Assembly (NCBI GenBank): GCA_944325835.1 | Contig: CALVBO010000002.1 | Location: 62,001 to 126,000, forward strand | Direction of reading: 5' to 3' | Origin: Candidatus Gastranaerophilales bacterium | GTDB lineage: Bacteria; Cyanobacteriota; Vampirovibrionia; Gastranaerophilales; Gastranaerophilaceae | DNA: 64,000 nucleotides | Shown: positions 9,087-18,304 of the stretch, piece by piece | Layout of the letters: each line of letters starts with the position of its first letter | Position numbering within the stretch: position 1 is the first letter of the stretch | Position numbers and translations under genes: made by a program | Notes under the pieces: generated by a model | The model's input: the letters and a program-made list of their open reading frames with translations, nothing else | Told to the model about the DNA's origin: nothing | Databases searched by the model: none

Positions 9087-11604
9087 ATCACCTATTAGAA
9101 TAAATGAATTAGCAAAAGAACTGGGGATATCCAGCAAAGAAATTGTCGAAAAATATACTCAAATGGGTATTACCGGCAAAACTCATTCAAGCACTGTTAC
9201 TCCCGATCAAATCAGAAGGCTGAAAGAATTTATCAGTCAGGGTTCGCAGGTTGTGGCAAAAAAACCTAAAGCTTTTGTCGTTAAAAAAGCAAAAAATGTA
9301 GAAGAACCGGAAGAAAAAGCCCCTGAAAAAACAGAAGAAAAACCGGAGAAACCCGCTCCGCGCGTTGAAGTCGTAAAACCGAAACCGGTTGTTAACAGGT
9401 TGGAAATAGTCCGCCGCGCACCGCGAGCAGAAGAAGGGGAACGCCGTCCTTACCCGAATAAACCAATGACGGAAAACAGAAGATACCCTCAGCGCGATGC
9501 TTCACAAAACAAATTCCCGCCGCGCACAGAAAAAGGCGACAGAGGCGAGAAACGTCCGTTTGACAAAAAATCTTCCCAAACAAGAGAAGAACAACGTCCG
9601 AATAGAGAGCAGGGCGACAAAAAACCGATTGAACGCCGGATTATTCCGCAAGAAATCTACGACAACAAGTCTAACAGCAGAAAACGCACAGAAGGCGGCG
9701 CAAACAAAAAGAAAAATAAAGATTTTAATTCTAAGAAAGAAGAACAGGAAAGAATTTCACTGGAAAAAGCTGCTGCCCAGCATCACAAAAAACGTACGCA
9801 AAAAACGGAAGATATTGAACAGGTCACGCAACTCGTTGTAACTCAGGCAATGACAATCAGCGAACTTTCCGAAAAAATTCAACGCACACCTGCCGAAATC
9901 GTTAAATTTTTAATGCTTAACGGAATTATGGCAACCCTTAACCAGCTTATTGACGTTGAAGTTATCAAAAAAATCTGTAATGAATTTGGCATTGAAGTCC
10001 TTGAAGAGGATCTTGACGCTTACATTGAAGAAGAACTGGAAAAAGAACAAAAATCCAAAGCTCTGGAAGAAGTCGATAAAAAATTACTTAAAAAACGCGC
10101 GCCGGTTGTATCAATTATGGGTCACGTTGACCACGGTAAAACAACACTTCTTGACAGTATCCGCGCTTCAAAACACAAAATCGTTGCGACCGAAGTCGGC
10201 GGAATTACACAGTCAATTGGTGCGTATACCGTTTATGTCGGAGATAAAAAAGTTGTATTCCTCGACACCCCGGGGCACGAAGCGTTTACCGAAATGCGTG
10301 CACGCGGTGCAAAAGCAACTGATATTGCAATTCTTGTTGTTGCGGCAGATGACGGCATAATGCCTCAAACAATTGAAGCGATTAACCACGCAAAAGCCGC
10401 TGAAATCCCAATTATCGTTGCTGTAAACAAAATTGATAAACCGGGGGCTAATCCTGATAAAATTTTACAGCAATTGACCGAACACGGGCTTGTACCTGAA
10501 GAATGGGGCGGTGATACTATTACGGTCAAAGTTTCTGCTTTACAGGGAACCGGTATTGATGAACTTCTTGAATACATTCTGCTTGTTGCGGATATGGAAG
10601 AACTTAAGGCTAACCCTAAGGCAGAAGCTTCAGGCGTTGTAATCGAAGCGAACCTAGACAAAGGTAAAGGACCTGTAGCAACACTTCTTGTTCAAAACGG
10701 AACATTAAGAGTCGGCAACTGCATTGTTGTAGGTACTGCCTGCGGCCGTGTCCGCGCATTGCTTTCGGACAGCGGCGAACGTATTCAAAAAGCTGAGCCG
10801 TCAACTCCTGTAGAGATTTTAGGCTTAACAGAAGTTCCGCAAGCCGGCGAACACTTTGAAGTCGTTCAAAACGAAAAAGAAATGAAGGCAATTGTCGACA
10901 AGCGCAAAGAAAAAGAACGCAACAAACGTATTGAAGCAACACTTCCGGCTCACATCCGCCGCGAAGCAGTTGCGGGCGACAACGATATTCCGCAATTGAA
11001 CCTTATTATCAAAGCTAATACCCACGGTTCGGCAGAAGCTGTTTCGCAGGCGATTGCACAGCTTGAATCCAATCTTATTAAAACAAAAATTATTCACGTC
11101 GGTGTCGGCGATATTTCAGAAGCTGATGTAATGCTTGCTTCCGCCTCCGGCGCACTAATTTTAGGCTTCACTGTCAAAGAAGATTCTAACGCTCTTATCG
11201 CAGCTGAAAAAGAAGGCGTTGTTATCAAAAAATACGATATCATTTATCAAATTCTTGAAGATATTGAAAAAACAATGCTTTCACTTCTTGAGCCTGAAAC
11301 AAAAGAAGTTCAACTCGGTAAAGCTGAAATCAGACAAATCTTTACAATCGGTAAGACAACTAAAATTGCCGGCTGCTACGTTACGGAAGGCAAAATCATC
11401 AGAGGTAAAAACGCTGTTCTCATACGTGATGGCAAAGAAATATTCACAGGGGCAATTGACCAGCTTAAACGTTTCAAAGATGATGTTAAAGAGGTCGCTC
11501 AAGGCTTTGAATGCGGGATTTCATTCGCTAAATTCAACGACATTCAAATCGGCGATATTATTCAGGTTTCAACGACAGAAGAAGTTGAAAGAACAAGTCT
11601 GTAA
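9076..11604 (+). CDS. infB: translation initiation factor IF-2
   Basis: IF-2 is the GTPase that places initiator tRNA on the ribosome. The 842-residue protein has an N-terminal IF2N helix region ([20 protein letters not shown]), a long charged Lys/Glu/Pro/Arg-rich linker (about 60-250), a second IF2N-like region, and the G domain from about residue 345: [32 protein letters not shown] and SALQG. Domains II-IV follow. Length and order are normal. It begins inside ylxR and is followed after 70 bp by rbfA; that gap holds a palindromic repeat also found at 61.2 kb. Confidence 0.98.
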   Translation: MSFESPIRINELAKELGISSKEIVEKYTQMGITGKTHSSTVTPDQIRRLKEFISQGSQVVAKKPKAFVVKKAKNVEEPEEKAPEKTEEKPEKPAPRVEVVKPKPVVNRLEIVRRAPRAEEGERRPYPNKPMTENRRYPQRDASQNKFPPRTEKGDRGEKRPFDKKSSQTREEQRPNREQGDKKPIERRIIPQEIYDNKSNSRKRTEGGANKKKNKDFNSKKEEQERISLEKAAAQHHKKRTQKTEDIEQVTQLVVTQAMTISELSEKIQRTPAEIVKFLMLNGIMATLNQLIDVEVIKKICNEFGIEVLEEDLDAYIEEELEKEQKSKALEEVDKKLLKKRAPVVSIMGHVDHGKTTLLDSIRASKHKIVATEVGGITQSIGAYTVYVGDKKVVFLDTPGHEAFTEMRARGAKATDIAILVVAADDGIMPQTIEAINHAKAAEIPIIVAVNKIDKPGANPDKILQQLTEHGLVPEEWGGDTITVKVSALQGTGIDELLEYILLVADMEELKANPKAEASGVVIEANLDKGKGPVATLLVQNGTLRVGNCIVVGTACGRVRALLSDSGERIQKAEPSTPVEILGLTEVPQAGEHFEVVQNEKEMKAIVDKRKEKERNKRIEATLPAHIRREAVAGDNDIPQLNLIIKANTHGSAEAVSQAIAQLESNLIKTKIIHVGVGDISEADVMLASASGALILGFTVKEDSNALIAAEKEGVVIKKYDIIYQILEDIEKTMLSLLEPETKEVQLGKAEIRQIFTIGKTTKIAGCYVTEGKIIRGKNAVLIRDGKEIFTGAIDQLKRFKDDVKEVAQGFECGISFAKFNDIQIGDIIQVSTTEEVERTSL

Positions 11605-11620
11605 AGAGCGAAATAAATAG

Positions 11621-11654
11621 CACCGCCGTTTCAAATCTTTGATTTGGCAGACGG
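11621..11654. repeat. dispersed palindromic repeat in the infB-rbfA gap
   Basis: The 34-bp sequence beginning CACCGCCGTTTC and ending GGCAGACGG folds as an imperfect hairpin (CAAATC with GATTTG at the core and CCG(T/C) arms). A near copy lies at 61222-61255 inside the large modular repeat. It is transcribed between infB and rbfA and has no strong T-run, so it is more likely a processing or mobile REP-like element than a terminator. Confidence 0.7.
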
Positions 11655-11674
11655 AATAAAAAGAGGTAATTAAA

Positions 11675-12019
11675 ATGACTTTAAGAAATGAACGTGTAAG
11701 AAAAGAATTAATGCGTGATATCTCTGAAATTTTACAGCGCGAAATAAGAGGTCTTGCCGGTGTCGTGTCAGTTGTGGATATAGAAGTTGCACACGATAAC
11801 TCTTTTGCAAAAGTAATCTACAGCGTGCTCGGGTCAGAAGAACAAATTGAACACACAAAAGAAGTTATAGAAAAAAATACCCCTAAAATCCGCTATGAAG
11901 TCGGCAAACGCATTCGTTTAAGACTTACACCGGAATTACGTTTTGTCTACACAGATTCATTTGAAAAAGGTTCCAGAGTAACCGATATTATAAATAAAAT
12001 TTCAAGAGGAGAAATTTAA
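11675..12019 (+). CDS. rbfA: 30S ribosome-binding factor A
   Basis: A 114-residue KH-like protein beginning MTLRNERVRKELMRDISEIL, with RGLAGVVSVVDIEVAHDNSFAKV and RIRLRLTPELRFVYTDSFEKG, the normal RbfA pattern. RbfA helps mature the 5' end of 16S rRNA in the small subunit. AGAGG lies before the start. It ends 2 bp before truB, the usual infB-rbfA-truB order. Confidence 0.96.
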   Translation: MTLRNERVRKELMRDISEILQREIRGLAGVVSVVDIEVAHDNSFAKVIYSVLGSEEQIEHTKEVIEKNTPKIRYEVGKRIRLRLTPELRFVYTDSFEKGSRVTDIINKISRGEI

Positions 12020-12021
12020 CC

Positions 12022-12906
12022 GTGGGCAGCGTGCTAAAACCTAACGGTCAGTGCTACGGTTTTTTGAATATCAACAAACCCAAAGGCATGACCTCGCACG
12101 ATGTAGTTGCAAATGTCCGCCGTCTTACCGGAATCAGACAAATCGGGCACACGGGAACCCTTGATCCTTTTGCGGAAGGTGTTCTGCCAATTTGTATCGG
12201 CAAAGCCACACGGTTAATAGAATATCTTGAAGATAACAAAGCCTATCTTGCGACCGTTCAATTTGGCTCAAACACAGACACCTACGACATTGACGGCACC
12301 GTAACACAAACCTTTGACAAAAAAGTTACCCGAGCTCAAATAGAAGACGCTCTTAAAGACTTTCGAGGCGAAATAGAACAGCTTCCGCCTATATATTCGG
12401 CAATAAAGGTTAACGGGAAAAAGCTTTATGAATACGCACGCAAAGGCGAAGAAGTGGAAATTCAACCACGACATGTTACAATAGAAAAACTGGAATTGAA
12501 AACCTTTGACGAAATTTTACAGACCGCACAGCTTGAAGTAAAATGTTCAAAAGGAACCTATATCCGCTCTCTTGCGTTTGATTTAGGCGCGAAACTCGGC
12601 TGCGGCGCGCATTTAAGTGCTTTAGTCCGAACTCAGGCAGGACGCTTCACCCTCGACTGTGCAATAACTTTACAAAAACTTGTATTTGATGATGTTAGAA
12701 GCCATTTAATCAACCCGCTGGAGGTTTTGCCGCTAAAACAGCTTGAAGTCACAGAATCTGAATTTGCAAAAATCAAAAACGGGGTTTCATTTAAACGTGA
12801 CGGATTAAACAATGAAGAATTTCTTCTTTTAACCAGAGAAAATAATATTTGCGCAATCGGTTTCAGCATGGATAATATAATTAGTCTTAAGAAAGTGTTT
12901 GTATGA
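12022..12906 (+). CDS. truB: tRNA pseudouridine-55 synthase
   Basis: TruB makes pseudouridine 55 in the T loop of tRNAs. The 294-residue protein has GFLNINKPKGMTSHDVV, the catalytic motif GHTGTLDPFAEGVLP with Asp at position 48, GSNTDTYDIDGTV, PPIYSAIKVNGKKLYEYAR and CSKGTYIRSLAFDLG. The start is GTG 12022, preceded by AGAGGAG at about 10 nt; no in-frame ATG fits better. The last 4 bases overlap the start of the next gene, so two envelope genes are coupled to the translation operon. Confidence 0.96.
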   Translation: MGSVLKPNGQCYGFLNINKPKGMTSHDVVANVRRLTGIRQIGHTGTLDPFAEGVLPICIGKATRLIEYLEDNKAYLATVQFGSNTDTYDIDGTVTQTFDKKVTRAQIEDALKDFRGEIEQLPPIYSAIKVNGKKLYEYARKGEEVEIQPRHVTIEKLELKTFDEILQTAQLEVKCSKGTYIRSLAFDLGAKLGCGAHLSALVRTQAGRFTLDCAITLQKLVFDDVRSHLINPLEVLPLKQLEVTESEFAKIKNGVSFKRDGLNNEEFLLLTRENNICAIGFSMDNIISLKKVFV

Positions 12907-13733
12907 GAAAGCTTTTATTAATTTTAATGCTGCTGGTATTTACGGGTCAAATGAGTTTTGCATCTGATATCTGCCGGAGCAGTTATGACCTTACCTCCGG
13001 CTGGGAAAGAACTTTGAGCCGGATTTCTGGAAGCAACTTTATCCACAAAACAATCCTTGAACATTATCTTGAAAAACAAATTTCTACTTATGCACAGGGT
13101 GATTTTGACATAAAAATCGACTCTTTCAGCACCTCAGACCTTAAAGACGGTAAGTTTAAAAGTTTAAATGCGATAGGTGAAAATGTATTCTTTGACGGAG
13201 TTAGTGCTGCAAAAATTTCGCTCAATTCGCTCTGTGACTTCAACCAGCTTGAAAAGACCGCTAATTCAACGTACCGGTTTGTTTCAGACTTTCCGGCAGA
13301 AGTCACACTGGAATTCAGCGCCGAGGACCTCAACAGAATAACCAACACCACTGACTACAAAAAAACAATCAAAAAAATTAACCAGAACCTTATGGGAATT
13401 CTGCGGATTGAAAACGTCAATTTTGAAATCAATTCCGGCAAACTCTGGTACAATTTTACCGTCAGCACCCCGTTTTCACCTAAAAAACAGCAGGTTCATT
13501 TAGGCACAGGGCTTAATATAATCAATGAAGATATAAAAATCTCAACTACCGACAGCTCAGGTAAGCCGACAATCTTAAGCATTTTAAACATGACGGATGC
13601 GTTAAATTATGTTAACCCGCTTGATTTTTCTGTTAAAATCTTAGAAAATAATAAAATAGATGCTGATATAAACGAAATCTTCATCAACAACGACCGAATT
13701 GTTCTAAAAGCATTTGTAAACATCAGGAAGTGA
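12903..13733 (+). CDS. exported protein, possibly DUF2993/LmeA-like
   Basis: A 276-residue protein with a clear signal peptide (MRKLLLILMLLVFTGQMSFA, cleavage near residue 20), so it acts outside the inner membrane. The mature part alternates short beta-like segments with patterns such as KDGKFKSLNAIGENVFFDGVSAAKISLNSL, VTLEFSAEDLN and NDRIVLKAFVNI, which resemble the lipid-binding LmeA/DUF2993 family common in cyanobacteria and actinobacteria. I do not see a diagnostic motif, so the assignment is tentative. It overlaps truB by 4 bp and the next gene begins 8 bp after its stop. Confidence 0.6.
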   Translation: MRKLLLILMLLVFTGQMSFASDICRSSYDLTSGWERTLSRISGSNFIHKTILEHYLEKQISTYAQGDFDIKIDSFSTSDLKDGKFKSLNAIGENVFFDGVSAAKISLNSLCDFNQLEKTANSTYRFVSDFPAEVTLEFSAEDLNRITNTTDYKKTIKKINQNLMGILRIENVNFEINSGKLWYNFTVSTPFSPKKQQVHLGTGLNIINEDIKISTTDSSGKPTILSILNMTDALNYVNPLDFSVKILENNKIDADINEIFINNDRIVLKAFVNIRK

Positions 13734-13741
13734 GGAACTTA

Positions 13742-14323
13742 ATGGACAAAAAAAGCTTAAATATCATCCTAATAATTTTAACAATATTAGTAGCAATAGC
13801 TTTTGCATTCTCCGTAAAGGGGATGAAAACCCCGCCGGCACCGACTGAAGTCGTAACCGCACCGGAAGAAGTTGAAACTCCTGATGATAATACCGAAAGC
13901 CAGTACATAAACGTATTTTTCATCGGTCAAAACAAAAATAAAGAAGAGGTCTATAAAGCTGTAAAAAGGAAATATGACCCGACAGTTGACGGCACTCCGA
14001 TTAAATTTGCGATAACCGCACTCATAGACGGTCCGAAACCGGAAGAAGTTCAATTAGGCGTATATTCTGAAATTCCAGTCGGGACAAGACTCTTAAGCAT
14101 TGTTGAGGCTCCGGAAGGTGTCTATATAAATTTATCAAAACATTTTGACACCGGCGGCGGCACAGACAGCATTTATAAAAGAATCTTCCAGCTTATTAAA
14201 ACCGCGAAATATAACACAACAAAACCGGTTTACCTCCTTATTGAGAACCAGCCGGTCGAAGTCCTTGGCGGAGAAGGTATTATGATTACACAGCCGCTGA
14301 ATGAAAATTCCCTTGGAGGCTAA
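13742..14323 (+). CDS. membrane-anchored GerMN-domain protein
   Basis: A 193-residue protein with an N-terminal membrane anchor (residues 6-24), an acidic Pro/Glu/Thr linker, and a C-terminal domain (about 70-185) with YKAVKRKYDPTVDG, FAITALIDGPKPEE, EIPVGTRLLSI, GVYINLSKHFD and PVYLLIENQPVEVLGGEG. This is the GerMN/Gmad1 pattern first named from spore germination proteins but common in non-sporulating bacteria including cyanobacteria; the role is envelope-associated and otherwise unknown. ATG 13742 is preferred over GTG 13730 because GAGG lies 8 nt upstream. Confidence 0.8.
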   Translation: MDKKSLNIILIILTILVAIAFAFSVKGMKTPPAPTEVVTAPEEVETPDDNTESQYINVFFIGQNKNKEEVYKAVKRKYDPTVDGTPIKFAITALIDGPKPEEVQLGVYSEIPVGTRLLSIVEAPEGVYINLSKHFDTGGGTDSIYKRIFQLIKTAKYNTTKPVYLLIENQPVEVLGGEGIMITQPLNENSLGG

Positions 14324-14330
14324 AGGGTAA

Positions 14331-14564
14331 ATGAAAAGCGAACAAAAAGATTTAGATTACTATTTAAACCTTAACTGGACGTTAATAGAGGGAACTGATT
14401 TGGATTTTGACGGGAACCCTTATCACTACATAGAGATAAAGGAAATTCCGAGCTTTACCTTTTGCGCCAAAACTATAGAAAAAGCACGCGCGAACTACAA
14501 AACGCAGCTGCGCATGACATTACAGGTTATGCTTGAATTCGGCGATGAAATCCCCGAACCGTGA
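14331..14564 (+). CDS. orphan HicB-like antitoxin-fold protein
   Basis: A 77-residue protein whose middle part (YHYIEIKEIPSFTFCAKTIEKARANY) follows the HicB/UPF0150 plan: a short beta sheet with 'G-Y-E-I-P-F' spacing, then a helix, ending EFGDEIPEP like the P(I/L)PEP tail of HicB proteins. HicB normally neutralises the HicA RNase, but no HicA-like gene is next to it, so it may have another ligand. It follows the GerMN gene by 7 bp and is closed by a perfect hairpin overlapping its stop codon. Confidence 0.65.
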   Translation: MKSEQKDLDYYLNLNWTLIEGTDLDFDGNPYHYIEIKEIPSFTFCAKTIEKARANYKTQLRMTLQVMLEFGDEIPEP

Positions 14565-14590
14565 AGAATTGTTATCTTAACAATTCTTCA
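14562..14590. terminator. perfect 13-bp inverted repeat at the end of the HicB-like gene
   Basis: Arms TGAAGAATTGTTA and TAACAATTCTTCA flank a TCT loop, starting at the stop codon. There is no T-run just after it. It may end the translation operon, protect the transcript 3' end, or be a protein-binding site before the next gene. Confidence 0.5.
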
Positions 14591-14659
14591 CATACCGGCA
14601 AGAAATTTCCTTTTCCGGTTTTTAATCCCCAACAATGTACTAAATTTGCTGAGGATGAT

Positions 14660-16576
14660 ATGCTGATAACTAAAATTAACTCTTTTAACAATACGTATTC
14701 AAATTACAAACAACAAAATTTCAACACAAATGATAACTTAAACTTTGGATTTAAATTACCCGGTCTGAAAAAAGATATTTTTGTAAACGCTGAAATGAAA
14801 CATTATACGGAATCCTTTTTAAGCGACATTTCAAACAATCTAAGTATCAGCCGTAAAAAACTCAAAAAATACGTAACCCCGCATCAACCGGAACGGATGA
14901 AATTTTTCAAGGGGCTTGCCGACAAAATTACAGTGGATTTATTTACGCATAAAATAGATATCCCGAAAAACGCCTTTGAACAAATAGAAGAAGTATATCA
15001 TTCAGTTCCGAAACCGGATAAACTACATCTTAATATAGTAAATGATTCTTCATATACATTTAACGAAACCGTACAATTATTAAAGCTGGCTCAAGAAAAT
15101 AAAGATAATTATAATCTGATAAACCAGTTGAGAGAAGTAAAGAAAGCCGATGCAGATATTCCGGTTAAATTTAGCGCACAAGAACTCATTGACATCGTAA
15201 CATCAAAAGGCAGCAGTAAATTAAAAGAAAATTTTGACAATTACAGAAGCTACATTTCCTTACATCACGACAACCCAAACTTTGTAGAAAAATTCATAAA
15301 GGAATTGGAAAAAGAAAATTCCGGAATTTCATCATCTGAATTTGATACCAAATTAGCAATAAGAGAAATAAAAAATGGCAGCTTACTGCTAAGGCAGCTT
15401 CCGGATAAATTGCTTGAAAAAAACTGGAATAAAGAAGGTTTTGAACTGCTAAGCCAAAATGATATTCCGCTGAATCAACTCACGAATGGCGAAGCGATTA
15501 CGGATAAAAAAGCTCTTGAGTTTTACGAAAATCTAATAAACTCGACAACAAAAGATAATAAAGCCGATAGAATTCTTATATTCAAAAACTTTTTCGGTTT
15601 TGCCACAGAAGGCAATACCAGTGAAGTTTTAACTGAAGTTTTAAACCGTATAGATAATGACAAAAATTTCAAAAAATTAATTAATATTGTTGCGCAAAAT
15701 AATAATGTATTAACAAGAAAACCTCTTACAGAACTTATGTACTACGCAGACACCTTCGGCAGCGATGTTCTGGTCAAAAAAGCTGATAATTTTCTTCAAA
15801 TAATTAACAGTAACGCCGGATTTAAAACCAGACCGGAAGATGTAGTACAAAATTTAAGTAAAAATCTTAATAATAAATATTATATTACCCCGGCCGGCAT
15901 AGACAATCTAAGACAAAAGGAAACTCTTAAAAGAATGACAGCGTTCTTCTTCCCTGATACAAAGGCCGGAATAATGAGATTTAAACGTAAATTTAAGTAT
16001 GAAGTTATGCCAAAAATCTTTGGAACCGGTAAACCCGCAGAAATCAAACAACAGATTTCATACGAAGATTATGTTAAATCTTTCGCAAAACCGGAAATAA
16101 AACCGCTTCCGGCAAATGACGGGGTTAGTTCAACACCTGCAAAAACAGAAACTACAATGCCAAAAATAAAAATTAAACGCGATTATAAAGCTCAAAAGCT
16201 CTTAATCCAGAAAGATGCGCAGGAAATTATTAAATCAAGAATGAAATCCTCGAAACAAATCAAGGAGCAAATAGGCGATTACTCTAAAAACGCAACAAAA
16301 ATGAGAAACCAATTTTTAAATGAAATGTTCAATTCTGTTGCCGAGACTCGTGCGCAGCAACGGGCACGGGGAATTAAACGCCCTACCATTTCTAATTATG
16401 ATGTATTGGAAGTTTACAAACAAATTAACGGCAAAAACAAAAAACTTTTCAGAACGCTGCTCAAAACTCGTAACGAAAATGGTGAACGAATTTACGATTT
16501 AAAACAAATTTCCAAAATACTTGAAGAAGATAGACTCGAACGACTAGCGTTAAAAAAGCAAAATGCAACTAAATAA
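14660..16576 (+). CDS. lineage-type helical protein with N-terminal NxFG motif
   Basis: I do not recognise a domain. The 638-residue protein is Lys/Asn-rich and mostly helical, with no signal peptide or membrane span. ATG 14660 is chosen because GAGG precedes it by 5 nt; the longer frame from GTG 14561 would have to run through the hairpin after the HicB-like gene. From this start the protein opens with INSFNNTYSNY and then LNFGFKLPG, similar to the NPNFTGAL opening of the 62191 protein. The middle (about 150-420) has repeated helical segments such as LRQLPDKLLEKNWN; the C-terminus is very basic (KIKIKRDYKAQKLLIQKD). Structural or host-facing roles are possible; none is shown. Confidence 0.75.
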   Translation: MLITKINSFNNTYSNYKQQNFNTNDNLNFGFKLPGLKKDIFVNAEMKHYTESFLSDISNNLSISRKKLKKYVTPHQPERMKFFKGLADKITVDLFTHKIDIPKNAFEQIEEVYHSVPKPDKLHLNIVNDSSYTFNETVQLLKLAQENKDNYNLINQLREVKKADADIPVKFSAQELIDIVTSKGSSKLKENFDNYRSYISLHHDNPNFVEKFIKELEKENSGISSSEFDTKLAIREIKNGSLLLRQLPDKLLEKNWNKEGFELLSQNDIPLNQLTNGEAITDKKALEFYENLINSTTKDNKADRILIFKNFFGFATEGNTSEVLTEVLNRIDNDKNFKKLINIVAQNNNVLTRKPLTELMYYADTFGSDVLVKKADNFLQIINSNAGFKTRPEDVVQNLSKNLNNKYYITPAGIDNLRQKETLKRMTAFFFPDTKAGIMRFKRKFKYEVMPKIFGTGKPAEIKQQISYEDYVKSFAKPEIKPLPANDGVSSTPAKTETTMPKIKIKRDYKAQKLLIQKDAQEIIKSRMKSSKQIKEQIGDYSKNATKMRNQFLNEMFNSVAETRAQQRARGIKRPTISNYDVLEVYKQINGKNKKLFRTLLKTRNENGERIYDLKQISKILEEDRLERLALKKQNATK

Positions 16577-16586
16577 AAATATTGGG

Positions 16587-16614
16587 CGGGCCGCTTGAAA
16601 ATTCAAGCAGCCCG
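16587..16614. terminator. bidirectional terminator before pheS
   Basis: A long stem with one mismatch (arms CGGGCCGCTTGAA and TTCAAGCAGCCCG) lies between the convergent stop codons, followed by TCTATTAATTT. Confidence 0.75.
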
Positions 16615-16623
16615 TCTATTAAT

Positions 16624-17658
16624 TTAAAACTGTTTCAAAAATCTTTCATCATTATTGAAGAAAAGTCTGATATCATCAATTGCGTATTTCAGCATTGCCA
16701 GTCTTTCAACACCCATACCGAAAGCAAAGCCCGAATAAACATCCGGATCAATATCCACGCCGCGCAGGACATTAGGGTCAACCATGCCGGAACCGAGAAT
16801 TTCAAGCCAGCCGGTGCCGGAACAAATTCTGCAGCCCTTACCCTGACACATAATGCATTGAACATCAACTTCCGCAGAAGGTTCAGTGAACGGGAAGAAG
16901 CTGTTTCTGAATCTTGTCGGTCTGCTTTCACCAAAATAAAGTCTGATAAATTCGTTTAAAACGCCCTTCAAATCGCCGAACGTAATGTCTTTATCAACAT
17001 AAAGTCCTTCAATCTGGTGGAAGAAATTATTTTTACGCGCATTAATATTCTCGTTTCTGTAAACCCTGCCCGGGGCAATTACGCGAATTGGCGGGGTTTT
17101 ACCTTCCATTGCGTGAATTTGAGCACCGGAAGTCTGGCTTCTCAATACAACATTTTTAGCAAGCGCCGTGTAAAAAGTATCCTGAACATCACGTGCAGGG
17201 TGATCTTTCGGAACATTAAGCATATCAAAGTTGTAATATTCGGTTTCGACCTCAGGAGAAAAAGCCTCCGGCACAAGTGAAAACCCCAACGTTTGGAAAA
17301 TTGAAGTAATCTCGTTAATGGTAGAAGTTATAGGATGAACGTGGCCGCGCGGAACAAATTTACCGGTCAGAGTAACGTCAATTCTTTCTTTTGCAAGTTT
17401 TTCATCAAGTTCTTTTTTATAAAAAAGCTCATGTTTTTCGCGCAGAGCCTCTTCCAGCTTTTGAGAAATCTGATTAGCCAGCGAGCCGACGATTTTTTTA
17501 TCTTCGTCAGAGAGGTCTTTCAAACCTTTTTTTATCTCATTTAACTGGCCTTTGCGGCTTAAATAGGTATCTCGGATTTGTGCGACGTCACTCATCGAAC
17601 CTGCGTTTTCAAGTTCTTTAACAGCACTTTCATATATTTTTTCTAACTGTTCTTTCAT
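16624..17658 (-). CDS. pheS: phenylalanyl-tRNA synthetase alpha subunit
   Basis: PheS is the catalytic subunit charging tRNA-Phe. The 344-residue protein shows the N-terminal coiled-coil arm, HPITSTINEITSIFQTLGF, TSGAQIHAMEG, RVYRNENINARKNNFFHQIEG (motif 2), the Cys-rich CIMCQGKGCRICSGTGWLEILG and motif 3 (GFAFGMGVERLAMLKY). ATG 17658 follows GAGG by about 8 nt; an in-frame ATG at 17670 overlaps the upstream stop. pheT is not adjacent, so the two subunits are encoded apart. It is the last gene of a minus-strand group with a metallo-hydrolase and kdsA. Confidence 0.97.
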   Translation of the reverse strand: MKEQLEKIYESAVKELENAGSMSDVAQIRDTYLSRKGQLNEIKKGLKDLSDEDKKIVGSLANQISQKLEEALREKHELFYKKELDEKLAKERIDVTLTGKFVPRGHVHPITSTINEITSIFQTLGFSLVPEAFSPEVETEYYNFDMLNVPKDHPARDVQDTFYTALAKNVVLRSQTSGAQIHAMEGKTPPIRVIAPGRVYRNENINARKNNFFHQIEGLYVDKDITFGDLKGVLNEFIRLYFGESRPTRFRNSFFPFTEPSAEVDVQCIMCQGKGCRICSGTGWLEILGSGMVDPNVLRGVDIDPDVYSGFAFGMGVERLAMLKYAIDDIRLFFNNDERFLKQF

Positions 17659-17669
17659 CACTAACCTCA

Positions 17670-18299
17670 TTAATAATTCACAATATCATTAAACTTTTTT
17701 TCGTATCCGATTGATGTAGGTTCACCGTGCCCCGGATAAACTTTTATATTTTCATCAAGCGCAAAAAGTACATCTTTAACGCTGTGCTTAATCTGTTGAA
17801 AGCTTCCGCCCGGAAGATCTGTTCTGCCGATTGTACCGCGGAAGAGAGTATCTCCGGAGAAAAGGCAATCCCCTATCAGGTAACATACACCACCCGGCGT
17901 ATGCCCTGGCGTTTCAATAACTTTAATCACCTGATTGCCAAGGGTAAGTTCACCGGCATCTGAAAGCGTAGCGGTAATTTTCGGATTTTCAACGCCCTCT
18001 GTCGGAAGCCCGAACATCGTCATAACCGCGCGGGTATTAACTACCTGTTCCTTATCGCCTTCGTGCACGTAAACTTTGGCTCCTAAAACTTCGTTCATTC
18101 TGTTAATCCCGAGAACATGATCAAAATGACCGTGTGTAAGAAGAATATATTTTACTTTCAAGTTATTTTTTTTGACGTAGTCAATAATTTCTTCTACATA
18201 ATCCGAACAGTCGATAAGAATTGCTTCTTTTGAAACTTCGTCTACTACAAGATAATTATTCGCCTGAACCGGCCCTGCAACGTATGTATTTATAAGCAT
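17670..18299 (-). CDS. metallo-beta-lactamase-fold hydrolase (glyoxalase II-like)
   Basis: A 209-residue protein with the metal-binding motif THGHFDH at about residues 55-61, a later His in ETPGHTPGG, Asp in LFSGDTLF and His in YPGHGEPTSIG. This is the small glyoxalase-II-like subfamily common in bacteria; substrates are often thioesters such as S-lactoylglutathione, but the length (no extra helical domain) does not allow a substrate to be named. It is 5 bp from kdsA and about 12 bp from pheS, so it is co-transcribed. Confidence 0.85.
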   Translation of the reverse strand: MLINTYVAGPVQANNYLVVDEVSKEAILIDCSDYVEEIIDYVKKNNLKVKYILLTHGHFDHVLGINRMNEVLGAKVYVHEGDKEQVVNTRAVMTMFGLPTEGVENPKITATLSDAGELTLGNQVIKVIETPGHTPGGVCYLIGDCLFSGDTLFRGTIGRTDLPGGSFQQIKHSVKDVLFALDENIKVYPGHGEPTSIGYEKKFNDIVNY

Positions 18300-18304
18300 T
18301 TTAT

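Noticed and set aside
14331-14564. HicAB toxin-antitoxin pair
   Set aside because: Only the HicB-like half is present; neighbours are a GerMN protein and a large helical protein, with no HicA-like small basic ORF.
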